NCBI RefSeq assembly: GCF_003259375.1
Contig: NZ_QLLN01000001.1
Span: 659,360-723,359, forward strand
Reading direction: 5' to 3'
DNA: 64,000 bases
From: Arenibacter echinorum
Lineage (GTDB): Bacteria > Bacteroidota > Bacteroidia > Flavobacteriales > Flavobacteriaceae
A program made the translations under genes and the position numbers. Shown piece by piece: positions 44,520-53,233 of the stretch. Under the pieces are notes generated by a model. It did not search any database. It had not been told where the DNA came from and worked only from the letters and a program-made list of their open reading frames with translations. Numbering within the stretch: position 1 is the first letter of the stretch; every line of letters begins with the position of its first letter.

Positions 44520-45659
44520 ATGTCAGCAGTAAAAAAGGTACTCGTAGTTGGTGGTGGTATTGGAGGTCAGTCCGTTGCAATTGCTTTAGCCCAAAAGGGT
44601 GTTGAAGTTGAAATAGCAGAAAGACTAGATGTGTATAATGTATATGGAGTAGGAATCATTCAACAAATGAATGCACTCCGAGCATTGGATGAATTAGGCT
44701 TAGCTGATGAAACCATGAAGCAAGGTTATCCATACGGACAATTAAAAATGTACACTTCTACGGGGCACTTTATTGGTCTTGCAGGAGCACCACCAATAGG
44801 CAAATACCCTAGCCATAATGGTATTTCAAGACGTACTTTACATGAAATCATGTATGATAAGGCTATGAATCTTGGTGTTCATTATAAAATGGGAACTACG
44901 GTTACCCATATCGAAAATAACAAAGATGACGTTACCGTAACATTTACGGATAACACTAAAAAAACCTATGACATCTTAATCGCTTCAGATGGTATAAATT
45001 CTGATATGCGTAAATTGATTTTTGGTGATTTTAAACCAAAGTATATGGGTGTTTCAGTTTGGCGGTATGCCTTTAAAAAGCATGAGGACCTAGATACGGC
45101 ATATATGTATTATGGAAAGCGAAGTAAAATTGGATTTATACCAATGTCTGAAGACAGTATGTATATGTTCTTGGTGTCTGCCGAAGGAGCAGATAACCCA
45201 TGGATTGAGAAATCTGCCTATGTGCCCATGTTAAAGGATTATTTATCTGAATTTCCAGCTAAGATTGCCCAAGACGTCATCCCTCAAATTACAGAACCAG
45301 ATTTGGTCAATTATCGTCCAATAGAAGCAAGTCATTTACCAGACCCTTGGTTTAAAAATAGAGCTATTGTTATTGGTGATGGTGCCCATGCAACCGTTCC
45401 GCAATTAGGCTCCGGTGCTGCATTGGCACTTGAAGATGGTGTAGTTTTAGCAGAGGAATTGGATAAGGCAGATACTGTTGAAGAAGCTTTTACAGCCTTT
45501 ATGAAAAGACGTCACCAACGATGTATGGCGATTGTAGATGCATCAGAAACCCTCGCAGAATGGGAATTATTGGAGTTTGAAGGAAAACCGCTTCCTGAAG
45601 GAGCAAATATTGGTCAAGTCATTGGTAAGGCTGTTGGTACTTTAATGGCACCACATTAA
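44520..45659 (+). CDS. FAD-dependent aromatic monooxygenase
   Basis: A 379-residue class A flavoprotein hydroxylase. The FAD dinucleotide motif is GGGIGGQS (residues 11-18), the second motif is ASDGINSD, and the FAD motif with the active-site loop is IGDGAHATVPQLGSGAALALEDG. It resembles salicylate and 3-hydroxybenzoate 6-hydroxylases, which add a hydroxyl to a phenol and yield the catechol or gentisate needed for ring cleavage. It lies between the C-C hydrolase and FAH-family genes. It would act on the desulfated phenol before the extradiol dioxygenase; the exact product is unknown. Confidence 0.88.
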   Translation: MSAVKKVLVVGGGIGGQSVAIALAQKGVEVEIAERLDVYNVYGVGIIQQMNALRALDELGLADETMKQGYPYGQLKMYTSTGHFIGLAGAPPIGKYPSHNGISRRTLHEIMYDKAMNLGVHYKMGTTVTHIENNKDDVTVTFTDNTKKTYDILIASDGINSDMRKLIFGDFKPKYMGVSVWRYAFKKHEDLDTAYMYYGKRSKIGFIPMSEDSMYMFLVSAEGADNPWIEKSAYVPMLKDYLSEFPAKIAQDVIPQITEPDLVNYRPIEASHLPDPWFKNRAIVIGDGAHATVPQLGSGAALALEDGVVLAEELDKADTVEEAFTAFMKRRHQRCMAIVDASETLAEWELLEFEGKPLPEGANIGQVIGKAVGTLMAPH

Positions 45660-45674
45660 TAAAATAGTAATGTT

Positions 45675-46634
45675 ATGAAATTAGTTACTTTTCAAAATAA
45701 TAAAGGAGCTGTTAAAATTGGCTGGTTAAAAGGCAATGGTGTAATTGCTATGCAAAAAGCGGACCCCAGTTTACCAAATGATATGCTCAGCTTTATTGAT
45801 GACCATGAAACGTATTTCAAAATAATAAAGGATAATAATCTAGAAAGTCTAGCACCTCATTATCAATTATCCGAAGTAAAACTCTTGGCTCCATTGACGA
45901 ATCCAAGAAGTTTTAGAGATTATGTCGCTTTTGAGGAACATATGTTAAATGCTTCAAAGTCCTTTGGGCATACCGTTAGCCCAGAATGGTATAACATTCC
46001 TATTTTCTACTTTACCAATCATCAGGCGATTTATGGGCCAGAAGATGAAATAAAGAGGCCTGAGAAAGAAACCAAATTTGACATTGAATTAGAAATGGCC
46101 GTCGTTATGGGCAAAAAAGGCGCAGATATTAAAGCCGAAAATGCCGATGACTATATTTTTGGATATACCGTTTTTAATGATTGGACTGCTAGAGCGATTC
46201 AACGACAAGAGATGACCGTACCTCTTGGACCGCATAAAGGGAAAGATTTTGCAAACGCTATCGGACCTTGTATTGTTACCAAAGATGAGTTCGAGAAATA
46301 CCGTTGTACCATTTCTAGAGAAACACATCCGGAACATCTGGCGATGCCTTTAACTACCAATGGAAGATTTGATTTAAAAATGACATCCCGTATTAATGGA
46401 GAAACTATTTGCGAAGGTAATTATAAAACCGTGTTTTGGACCTTTCCGCAAATGATAAAAAGAGCTTCAGAAAATAATGTTTCGTTAATGCCTGGTGACA
46501 TTTTAGGTAGTGGTACCGTTGGTTGGGGAAGCCTTATTGAAAATAACTTTTCGGTTCATAGACCATTAGAACCTGGTGATGTGGTAGAATTGGAAATTGA
46601 AGGTATAGGCGTTTTGAGAAATAGCGTGATTTGA
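45675..46634 (+). CDS. Fumarylacetoacetate-hydrolase (FAH) family protein
   Basis: A 319-residue FAH-superfamily protein. It has a small N-terminal domain, then the catalytic core with NPRSFRDYVAFEEH, the metal ligands in KFDIELEMAVV, and FGYTVFNDWTAR, followed by the closing GSGTVGWGSL region. Family members hydrolyse or isomerise the acylpyruvate and oxo-acid products of meta or gentisate pathways. It is the last gene of block B and converges with the integrase gene. It probably processes the chain produced after extradiol cleavage into central metabolites. Confidence 0.88.
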   Translation: MKLVTFQNNKGAVKIGWLKGNGVIAMQKADPSLPNDMLSFIDDHETYFKIIKDNNLESLAPHYQLSEVKLLAPLTNPRSFRDYVAFEEHMLNASKSFGHTVSPEWYNIPIFYFTNHQAIYGPEDEIKRPEKETKFDIELEMAVVMGKKGADIKAENADDYIFGYTVFNDWTARAIQRQEMTVPLGPHKGKDFANAIGPCIVTKDEFEKYRCTISRETHPEHLAMPLTTNGRFDLKMTSRINGETICEGNYKTVFWTFPQMIKRASENNVSLMPGDILGSGTVGWGSLIENNFSVHRPLEPGDVVELEIEGIGVLRNSVI

Positions 46635-46744
46635 TTTAACGAGTATTAAGTTTCAAAACCCCAACGGAATAGGCAAGTAAAACCTCTTTTATGCCCGTCT
46701 CCTTGGCAATCATTTGGGTTTACAATTTTTCATGGAATAATAAC

Positions 46745-48001
46745 CTATGAAACAATAAGCTCGTTCGCCTCGTCCAATACATGGTTGGTAAAGCTTTTTA
46801 AATAAATTTCGGTAGTTCGTAGGGAATTATGGCCCAGGCCTTCACTTATTACCTCTATTGATATTCCCATAAACTTGGCGATGGTGGCCCAGGAATGGCG
46901 GATAGTATAGGTAGTGAATTCCTCTTCAATTCCTGCATCCGAGGCAATGACCTTTAGATGGGCGTTCATCCTTCTTCGTATGGATTTATATTTTTCATAA
47001 CTTTTGGTACTTCCATCATAGTTGGCGGGAAATAAATAGTCATCGTTCTTTTTGCCTTTGGCATAGTAAGCCAATAATCTTTTGAGCTCATCTGTTATGC
47101 GAACGGAAAGTTGGTCCCCGGTTTTGCTCCTCCCGTAGAATATACGGCCATTGGCCATGTCCCTTACCTGGAGTTTTACTAGGTCTATAAAATTCATTCC
47201 CCTACAGTTGAACATTATAAGGGTATAATTTTGTGCGTGCCATATTGGGGTTCCCTTTTTATAGTCCAGGTCCCTGATCTTCATGAAATCCACCTTTATT
47301 ATAGCCTTCTTTTTGGTACGCTTGGTAGTGGGAATCTTAAAGTGTTCAAAGGGATTTTTTTGGGTAGTAAATTGGTCCTCTTTGATAGCACTGTTATAGA
47401 TGGCCCTTACCGCCCTCATATAGGAACTTATGCCATTACTGGAGTTGCCCTTTGATTCATGCTCGATCTTAAAATTCTTCAATAGGGTTACATTGATCTC
47501 GTCCAAACGTAGGTCATTGTCCCCGTTCAGTTTAATGAATGCCCTAATCCCCCCGGCATACCATGAGGCGGTACCGGGCTTGTTGGATTTCAATTTCCTG
47601 TCGATGATCACATTTCCCCATTCGGACAAGGTCATTCCGTTATGGACTTCTTCCCGTATTTTGGTGACCACCTTTTTATCCCAGGCCTTTCGGATGTATT
47701 CAACCAGTACATCGGGGTCGAGCCCTTCTATACTTTCTCCAAGGTCAACAATAAGCTTACGTGCAATATGGAGCTTGTCGTAAATGGATTCGTTGGCCTT
47801 GTCACAATCAATATGGTTGTTTTTAAAGGCAGACTTTTTCATCCGCATATACTTATCGTCCCATCCAGCGGGGGAGCTGAAATAGGGCAGGCGTATGATC
47901 CTTGTTTTATGGTGAAACAATCTTAGGGCAACGGGATACAATCCGTTGGCTGCACTTTTTGCCGATTTTCTGGTGTCCAATATCAATCTTACCTTGGCCA
48001 T
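46745..48001 (-). CDS. Tyrosine recombinase (island integrase)
   Basis: A 418-residue Bacteroidota-type phage-like integrase. It has an arm-binding N-terminal domain (about 1-90), a SAM-like core-binding domain (about 120-215) and a catalytic domain (about 230-418). Catalytic residues visible are R267 (CRGMN), R368 (TIRHSW), H391 (GLGHNS) and nucleophile Y400 (TEIYLK). It reads inward from the right end; its start is 173 bp from the att repeat. Upstream are an 11-bp tandem repeat and a 34-bp palindrome that may control it. It is predicted to insert and excise the island at tRNA-Arg. Confidence 0.95.
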   Translation of the reverse strand: MAKVRLILDTRKSAKSAANGLYPVALRLFHHKTRIIRLPYFSSPAGWDDKYMRMKKSAFKNNHIDCDKANESIYDKLHIARKLIVDLGESIEGLDPDVLVEYIRKAWDKKVVTKIREEVHNGMTLSEWGNVIIDRKLKSNKPGTASWYAGGIRAFIKLNGDNDLRLDEINVTLLKNFKIEHESKGNSSNGISSYMRAVRAIYNSAIKEDQFTTQKNPFEHFKIPTTKRTKKKAIIKVDFMKIRDLDYKKGTPIWHAQNYTLIMFNCRGMNFIDLVKLQVRDMANGRIFYGRSKTGDQLSVRITDELKRLLAYYAKGKKNDDYLFPANYDGSTKSYEKYKSIRRRMNAHLKVIASDAGIEEEFTTYTIRHSWATIAKFMGISIEVISEGLGHNSLRTTEIYLKSFTNHVLDEANELIVS

Positions 48002-48037
48002 AATCTTGTTCTTTTACTTAAAGTTACTAAAAAACAA

Positions 48038-48059
48038 GGCTCACTTTAGGCTCACTTTT
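48038..48059. repeat. 11-bp tandem repeat upstream of integrase
   Basis: GGCTCACTTTA (48038-48048) and GGCTCACTTTT (48049-48059), one mismatch. A related pair lies at 48268-48289 on the other side of the att core. Confidence 0.65.
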
Positions 48060-48093
48060 TTTTGATATCATTTGATATCAAATGATATCAAAA
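48060..48093. promoter_or_regulatory. Perfect 34-bp palindrome with three GATATC sites
   Basis: The stretch equals its own reverse complement. GATATC occurs at 48064, 48074 and 48084, exactly one helical turn apart (10 bp). It starts about 60 bp upstream of the integrase start, between the start and the att core. A recombination-directionality or repressor binding site is plausible. Confidence 0.65.
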
Positions 48094-48173
48094 TTTATCG
48101 AAATTGAATTAAACACCTGTAAATCAATATAATATGATGTATTTTGCATTGATTTGTAGTTCCATTTCAAAGT

Positions 48174-48216
48174 CTTCTAAGCAGGCGGTCCTAGGTTCGA
48201 ATCCTAGTGCCATCAC
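48174..48216 (+). repeat. Right attachment repeat (attR core, 43 bp)
   Basis: An identical copy of tRNA-Arg positions 19933-19975. The 5' half of a tRNA is absent, so this is not a second functional tRNA gene. It is followed by a strong terminator, probably that of the original tRNA. Confidence 0.93.
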
Positions 48217-48229
48217 CAATAATTACGAG

Positions 48230-48256
48230 GCCTCCAAGAAATTGGAGGCTTTTTTG
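48230..48256 (+). terminator. Rho-independent terminator, probable original tRNA-Arg terminator
   Basis: Perfect 8-bp arms GCCTCCAA and TTGGAGGC (48230-48237, 48242-48249) with a GAAA loop and a T-run, placed 14 bp after the att core. Confidence 0.8.
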
Positions 48257-48267
48257 GTTTTACAAAA

Positions 48268-48289
48268 GGCTCAAAAAAGGCTCACTTTT
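48268..48289. repeat. 11-bp tandem repeat outside attR
   Basis: GGCTCAAAAAA and GGCTCACTTTT in tandem (48268-48278, 48279-48289). The second unit is identical to one upstream of the intact integrase. Confidence 0.55.
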
Positions 48290-48299
48290 TTTAAAAGCA

Positions 48300-48440
48300 G
48301 TAGAATAATACGGATAGGAATTGCGGCCCAATCCTTCACTGATTACCTCAGTAGGGATTCCCGCCCAGGAATGGTGGATGGTATAAATGATAAAATTCTA
48401 TTCAATATTCGCATCTTCGGTGATGCCTTTTAATTTGCAG
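48300..48440 (-). pseudogene. Decayed C-terminal fragment of a second tyrosine recombinase
   Basis: The DNA aligns with the C-terminal coding part of the intact integrase (about 46800-46960, same strand): shared blocks include GGCCCA..CCTTCACT.ATTACCTC and GCCCAGGAATGG.GGAT. Read on the minus strand it gives TIHHSW where the intact gene has TIRHSW, a deletion of about 20 bp, then TEVISEGLG. Stop codons and the loss of the Tyr region make it non-functional. It lies outside the right att repeat, so it belongs to an earlier insertion at the same tRNA. Confidence 0.75.
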
Positions 48441-48866
48441 CGTTGATAACGAGGGAGCATCGTAGGTAATCCTTCTGCGATCACAACACTAAACCTTTTA
48501 TAAACGGGGGTATTGTTACTTTTTTTTATGAATTGTTATTAGAATTATTATAAAAAACATACATAGTTATTGGATTTAAAATTACTTTTATACTTATTGA
48601 TGCCAATTGCACTGTTTTGAATGCAAAATAGTGATCCCTAATCTTAAAGTCTTCAACCCCAGTCGTATTAATTCATTCCGGTTACACTGGAGATAAAGGA
48701 CCAATCTGAATTTTAGACAAGGCTACAAATGCAGTATAGGAATGGATTAAATCCTAAATCATAATTATAATGTTCTCTTTGTCCTGAGCTAATCAATAGA
48801 ATTTAATTGAAGAATTTACATGATTGTTTCCAATTTCATTAAGTTTACATTTTAACCCAACATTTA
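48441..48866. other. Intergenic region before the fructan HTCS gene
   Basis: About 425 bp without a supportable gene. I see no strong promoter or repeat in it. Confidence 0.5.
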
Positions 48867-51611
48867 ATGAGGTTCCAAAGCGTTTTTTTTCTTTTTGTCG
48901 CGGCTTTTATATCTATATTCCACTCTTGTTCCGATAGGAATAATGAAGCCGAAATAAGGATTGGGTTTTCCCAAGCCATGATGGCCGACGAATGGAGGCA
49001 ATCCATGAACAATGCCATGGAAGTACAGGCCTCTTTGTATCCCAATGTTACCCTAAGTATAGCAAACGCCAACTACAATGTCCAACAACAAATTGCACAG
49101 TTAAAGGATTTCATAACAGACAGTGTTGATATTATTATTGTTTCGCCTATTCAATCCAAACCTATTACCCCAATTGTGGAGGAAGCTATGAATGCCGGAA
49201 TTCCGATTCTGGTGGTAGATAGGAAAACAGACAATCAAAAGTACACGGCATATGTAGGCGCGGACAACATTGAAGTTGGCCGTAATGCTGGGAAAATCAT
49301 AGTTTCCAATGTACAGGATTCATTAAGGGTTATTGAAATAAGGGGTCTAGCTGGATCGTCTCCTGCTGAGGAAAGAAGTCTGGGTTTTCATCAGATTTTG
49401 GATAAATTTCCCAAAATAAAATTTGCAGGAACTATAGAAGGGGATTGGGAGGAGGAATCCATCACGGAAAGGTTACGAGAATTATTGTCAAGAACCGGAA
49501 CGGTAGATTATATTTTTGCCCATAACGACAGAATGGCCAAGGGTGCCTGGGAAGTAGCTAGGAATTTGGGCATGGAAGGCCAAATAAAAATCATCGGTGT
49601 TGACGGACTTAATGGACCTAACGGAGGCATACAATTAGTAAAAGATGGGGTTCTAAATGCAACGATATTGTATCCTACAGGGGGTGCTGAGGCAATAAAA
49701 ATCGCATTGAAAATTTTAAACGCTGAGGTGGTGCCTACAAATAATATTCTGAGCACCACTGTTATTGATCAGTTTAATGCTGATATAATGCAGAATCAAT
49801 TCAGTAAAATAAATGAGCAGCAAGGTCTCATTGAATCTCAGATTTCCGCAATTAAAAGACAAGAGCAACTCTACTATTCACAAAATAATATCCTCAAAAT
49901 CATTATTATATTTTCGGTAATCATATTTGGCCTTGCCGTTTATAGCATATATTCCAAAATAGCTATATCCAAGAAAAATAGGCAGCTGGAGTTGATCAAT
50001 AAAAAGATTACTGTCCAAAGAAATCAAATCGAAAAAATAGCTAACGAAGTAAAGGAAAGTAATGAGGCCAAATTAAATTTTTTCACAGGGCTATCCCACG
50101 AGTTTAAAACACCTATCACTTTAATCATGAGTTCCATAGAATCTTTAAGGGAATGGGACAAACAAAAGGGCTATAAAACTGGATTTGAAGTGGAATTGAT
50201 TCAAAATAACTCCAATCGTTTGTTAAGGTTGATCAATAATTTATTGGATTTTAGAAAAGTGGAAGACCAAAATTTCAATGTTAGGGCTTCAGAAACAAAT
50301 ATTTTTAGGTTCTCCAACAATATATTTAATGAATTTATGGGGGAGGCGAAAAAGAGGGGAATCAAATTCAATATTACCACCAATAATGAGGATCTGGACT
50401 TGTTTATCGACCGAAATTTAATGGATAAAGTCTATTTTAACCTTTTATCCAATGCCTTTAAATTTACTCCTGATAATGGAAGAATCGATATTGTAATTAA
50501 CGATAATTTGGACAAAAGTACTGTTGATATTCACTTTAAGGATAACGGAATAGGAATCCCGGAAAACGAATTGAAAAATGTATTCACCCCATTTTTTAAG
50601 GGTTCCAATAATAGGAAAAATAGTTCAGGCGTAGGTTTACATCTTAGTAAACAATTTGTGGAACTTCATCTTGGTAAAATTGAAGTTAAATCCTATCACG
50701 GAACGGAATTTATTATTACCCTATTTAAAGGAAATACCCATTTTAATGAAGATCAAATTGTAATTGACCCAGATTTGGCGGATACAACGCTGAGTGATTT
50801 TTCCGGGGAGATTACCTTGGATGATAACTATTTGGAACTTGATACCAAGATTAGGGAGGATAGCTATTCCATTCTTTTAATAGAGGACAATCGGGATTTG
50901 AGTTTTTTTCTAAAGAATAAACTAGGTGTCGAGTATGATATGATTTTGTCTGATGGTACCGATGGAATAGAGTTGGCATTTGAGCATATTCCTGATGTTA
51001 TTATATGTGATATTAACTTGCCCGATAAAAATGGATTTGAAATTTGTGAAATCTTAAAGAACGATTTGCGAACATCGCATATTCCAATTGTCATCTTAAC
51101 AGCCTTGGGCAATAAGGATTCTTTTCTACAGGGCCTTAAAAGCGGAGCGGATCTATATTTGACAAAGCCATTTAGCTATTCCATATTAACACAATCTATA
51201 AAGTCGCTCCTTTACAATAGGGAAAAGTTAAGGTATTATTATACCAACAATATACATAAAATTGATCAGGGGCAAGCGTTTGGGAGCCCGGAACAATTAT
51301 TTGTACGTCAACTAAATCAACAAATAAAGGTGAATCTGGACAATACCAATTTTTCCGTAGAAAATTTAGCTGATGCATTGAATATTTCCAGGGTTCAGTT
51401 ATATAGAAAGGTCAAGGCCATAATAGGCATAAGCGTAAGTGATTATATTTCCAATTATAGATTGGAAAATGCAAAAACCATGATAGAAAACACAGATCTT
51501 TCCATGTCGGAAATAGGGTATAGCACAGGATTTTCTTCCCCAAATTACTTTTCTACAGCCTTCAAAAGTAAATATGGTGTTACTCCAGGGGCCTATAAAA
51601 AATCACTTTAG
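48867..51611 (+). CDS. HTCS regulator with periplasmic sugar-binding sensor domain
   Basis: A 914-residue hybrid regulator. It has a signal or lipoprotein-like N-terminus (FHSC), a type I periplasmic-binding-protein domain (about 30-310, LacI/RbsB-like; IRIGFSQAMMADEWR), a membrane segment (about 343-365), HisKA with H411 (GLSHEFKTPI), HATPase, a receiver domain (LLIEDN...DINLPDKNG) and a C-terminal AraC HTH. The architecture matches the fructose-sensing regulators of Bacteroides fructan loci (BT1754 type). The genes that follow are a complete fructan locus, so fructose sensing and activation of that locus are strongly suggested. Confidence 0.94.
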   Translation: MRFQSVFFLFVAAFISIFHSCSDRNNEAEIRIGFSQAMMADEWRQSMNNAMEVQASLYPNVTLSIANANYNVQQQIAQLKDFITDSVDIIIVSPIQSKPITPIVEEAMNAGIPILVVDRKTDNQKYTAYVGADNIEVGRNAGKIIVSNVQDSLRVIEIRGLAGSSPAEERSLGFHQILDKFPKIKFAGTIEGDWEEESITERLRELLSRTGTVDYIFAHNDRMAKGAWEVARNLGMEGQIKIIGVDGLNGPNGGIQLVKDGVLNATILYPTGGAEAIKIALKILNAEVVPTNNILSTTVIDQFNADIMQNQFSKINEQQGLIESQISAIKRQEQLYYSQNNILKIIIIFSVIIFGLAVYSIYSKIAISKKNRQLELINKKITVQRNQIEKIANEVKESNEAKLNFFTGLSHEFKTPITLIMSSIESLREWDKQKGYKTGFEVELIQNNSNRLLRLINNLLDFRKVEDQNFNVRASETNIFRFSNNIFNEFMGEAKKRGIKFNITTNNEDLDLFIDRNLMDKVYFNLLSNAFKFTPDNGRIDIVINDNLDKSTVDIHFKDNGIGIPENELKNVFTPFFKGSNNRKNSSGVGLHLSKQFVELHLGKIEVKSYHGTEFIITLFKGNTHFNEDQIVIDPDLADTTLSDFSGEITLDDNYLELDTKIREDSYSILLIEDNRDLSFFLKNKLGVEYDMILSDGTDGIELAFEHIPDVIICDINLPDKNGFEICEILKNDLRTSHIPIVILTALGNKDSFLQGLKSGADLYLTKPFSYSILTQSIKSLLYNREKLRYYYTNNIHKIDQGQAFGSPEQLFVRQLNQQIKVNLDNTNFSVENLADALNISRVQLYRKVKAIIGISVSDYISNYRLENAKTMIENTDLSMSEIGYSTGFSSPNYFSTAFKSKYGVTPGAYKKSL

Positions 51612-51842
51612 GGTATTCTTAATCTTTTACCTTAATACCATGTATCAATTTTAAAGTTTTGTGTTACATCAGTATAAATAGGTCAAACTTTCTTTGTTAA
51701 AATAATTTTATTAACATTCTGGTTGTCAGCACTTTGTGTTTATTTTAAATAGTGTTAACGAAATCATTACAGATTGTAACATTGACAAAATAATTGCCAA
51801 AAAAATTGTAATAATATAGTCTTCATATTTAATAATTGCGAT

Positions 51843-53204
51843 ATGAAGAAAATATTGGTTTGGTCTATTACTGCAGCTTTGGCGGGATTTCTTTTTGGTT
51901 TTGACACGGTAGTGATTTCAGGAGCGGACAAAAAATTGCAAATTTTATGGGGTTCTTCTGATGTATTCCATGGAACAATAGTAATGGCCATGGCTTTGTG
52001 GGGAACAGTAGTTGGAGCATTATTGGGCGGAATACCTACAAATAGGTTGGGGAGAAAGAAAACCCTGTTCTGGATAGGTCTTTTTTACACCGTATCCGCT
52101 TTGGGTTCTGCATTCGCAAACGACCCTATTACCTTTGCCTTCTTTAGATTTTTAGGTGGATTGGGAGTGGGCGCATCCACTATAGCCGCTCCTGCATATA
52201 TTTCTGAAATTGCCCCGGCCAAGGACAGGGGTAAATTAGTTGGCTTGTACCAATTTAATATCGTCTTTGGAATATTGGTTGCCTTTTTTTCCAACTACCT
52301 GTTAAGTGGTATTGGTGAAAATGCCTGGCGATGGATGGTTGGGGTAGAGGCCATTCCCGCTGTAATCTATACCCTATTTGTCATGACTGTTCCACAGAGT
52401 CCAAGGTGGCTTCTGACCAAGCTGCGCACCGAAGAAGCTCTAAATGTACTTAAAGTGATAAATCCTGGTCAAGATGTAGAAAAATTGATGTTGGAAATAA
52501 ATCAGGAAAATGAAAACAAGGTACCAGGTGAAAACATTTTTATAAAGAAATACCGCTTCCCATTAATTCTTGCCTTTTGTATGGCCTTTTTTAATCAGGC
52601 TTCCGGTATTAATGCCTTTCTATACTATGCCCCTAGAATTTTGGAAGAGGCTGGTCTGGGTGAAAGTACTGCCTTATTGAGCAGTATTGGAATAGGCGTC
52701 ACCAACCTGCTTTTTACCCTCTTGGGTATTTTTCTAATCGATAGGCTTGGTCGAAAACAATTAATGTACCTAGGATCCATCGGGTATATCGTATCACTGA
52801 CCTTGGTGTCCTGTGCTTTTTTCTTCGATTGGGAAGGAATGTCCGTAGCTATATTTCTATTCCTGTTCATTGCCGCACATGCCGTAGGACAGGGTACCGT
52901 AATCTGGGTGTTTATATCGGAAATTTTCCCCAATCATTTAAGAGGTTCGGGACAATCTTTTGGAAGTTCGGTCCACTGGGTCTTGGCTGCTATAATCCCT
53001 TCCTTGATTCCGGTCTTGTTTTCCTCTATTGGAGCAGGAACAGTATTTGCCTTCTTTGCTTTTATGATGTTTCTACAATTGCTCTTTGTGGCCTTTATTA
53101 TGCCGGAAACAAAGGGGGTTTCCTTAGAAGCTTTGAGTAAATCCTTAAGTAAATCCAATGGGTCAAATGATGATAAGGTAAAGGAAATTAAAGAGAATAA
53201 ATAG
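51843..53204 (+). CDS. Sugar porter family MFS transporter, probable fructose importer
   Basis: A 453-residue twelve-segment carrier with sugar-porter signatures: GFDTVVISGA in segment 1, RLGRKK in loop 2-3, YISEIAPAKDRG after segment 4, PQSPRWLL before the central loop, DRLGRK in loop 8-9, and PETKG at the C-terminus. It lies between the fructose-type HTCS and the GH32 gene, so import of fructose released from fructan is inferred. Xylose or glucose carriers share the motifs. Confidence 0.9.
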   Translation: MKKILVWSITAALAGFLFGFDTVVISGADKKLQILWGSSDVFHGTIVMAMALWGTVVGALLGGIPTNRLGRKKTLFWIGLFYTVSALGSAFANDPITFAFFRFLGGLGVGASTIAAPAYISEIAPAKDRGKLVGLYQFNIVFGILVAFFSNYLLSGIGENAWRWMVGVEAIPAVIYTLFVMTVPQSPRWLLTKLRTEEALNVLKVINPGQDVEKLMLEINQENENKVPGENIFIKKYRFPLILAFCMAFFNQASGINAFLYYAPRILEEAGLGESTALLSSIGIGVTNLLFTLLGIFLIDRLGRKQLMYLGSIGYIVSLTLVSCAFFFDWEGMSVAIFLFLFIAAHAVGQGTVIWVFISEIFPNHLRGSGQSFGSSVHWVLAAIIPSLIPVLFSSIGAGTVFAFFAFMMFLQLLFVAFIMPETKGVSLEALSKSLSKSNGSNDDKVKEIKENK

Positions 53205-53233
53205 ATAAAATTTAAACCCAATTTTTTGAAAGT

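Noticed and set aside
48174..48216. Second tRNA-Arg gene
   Set aside because: Only the 3' part from the anticodon loop onward is present; the bases upstream cannot form a D-arm or acceptor stem. It is an att copy.
48038..48289. CRISPR-like array
   Set aside because: The 11-bp units are tandem pairs without spacers of constant length, and no cas gene is present.
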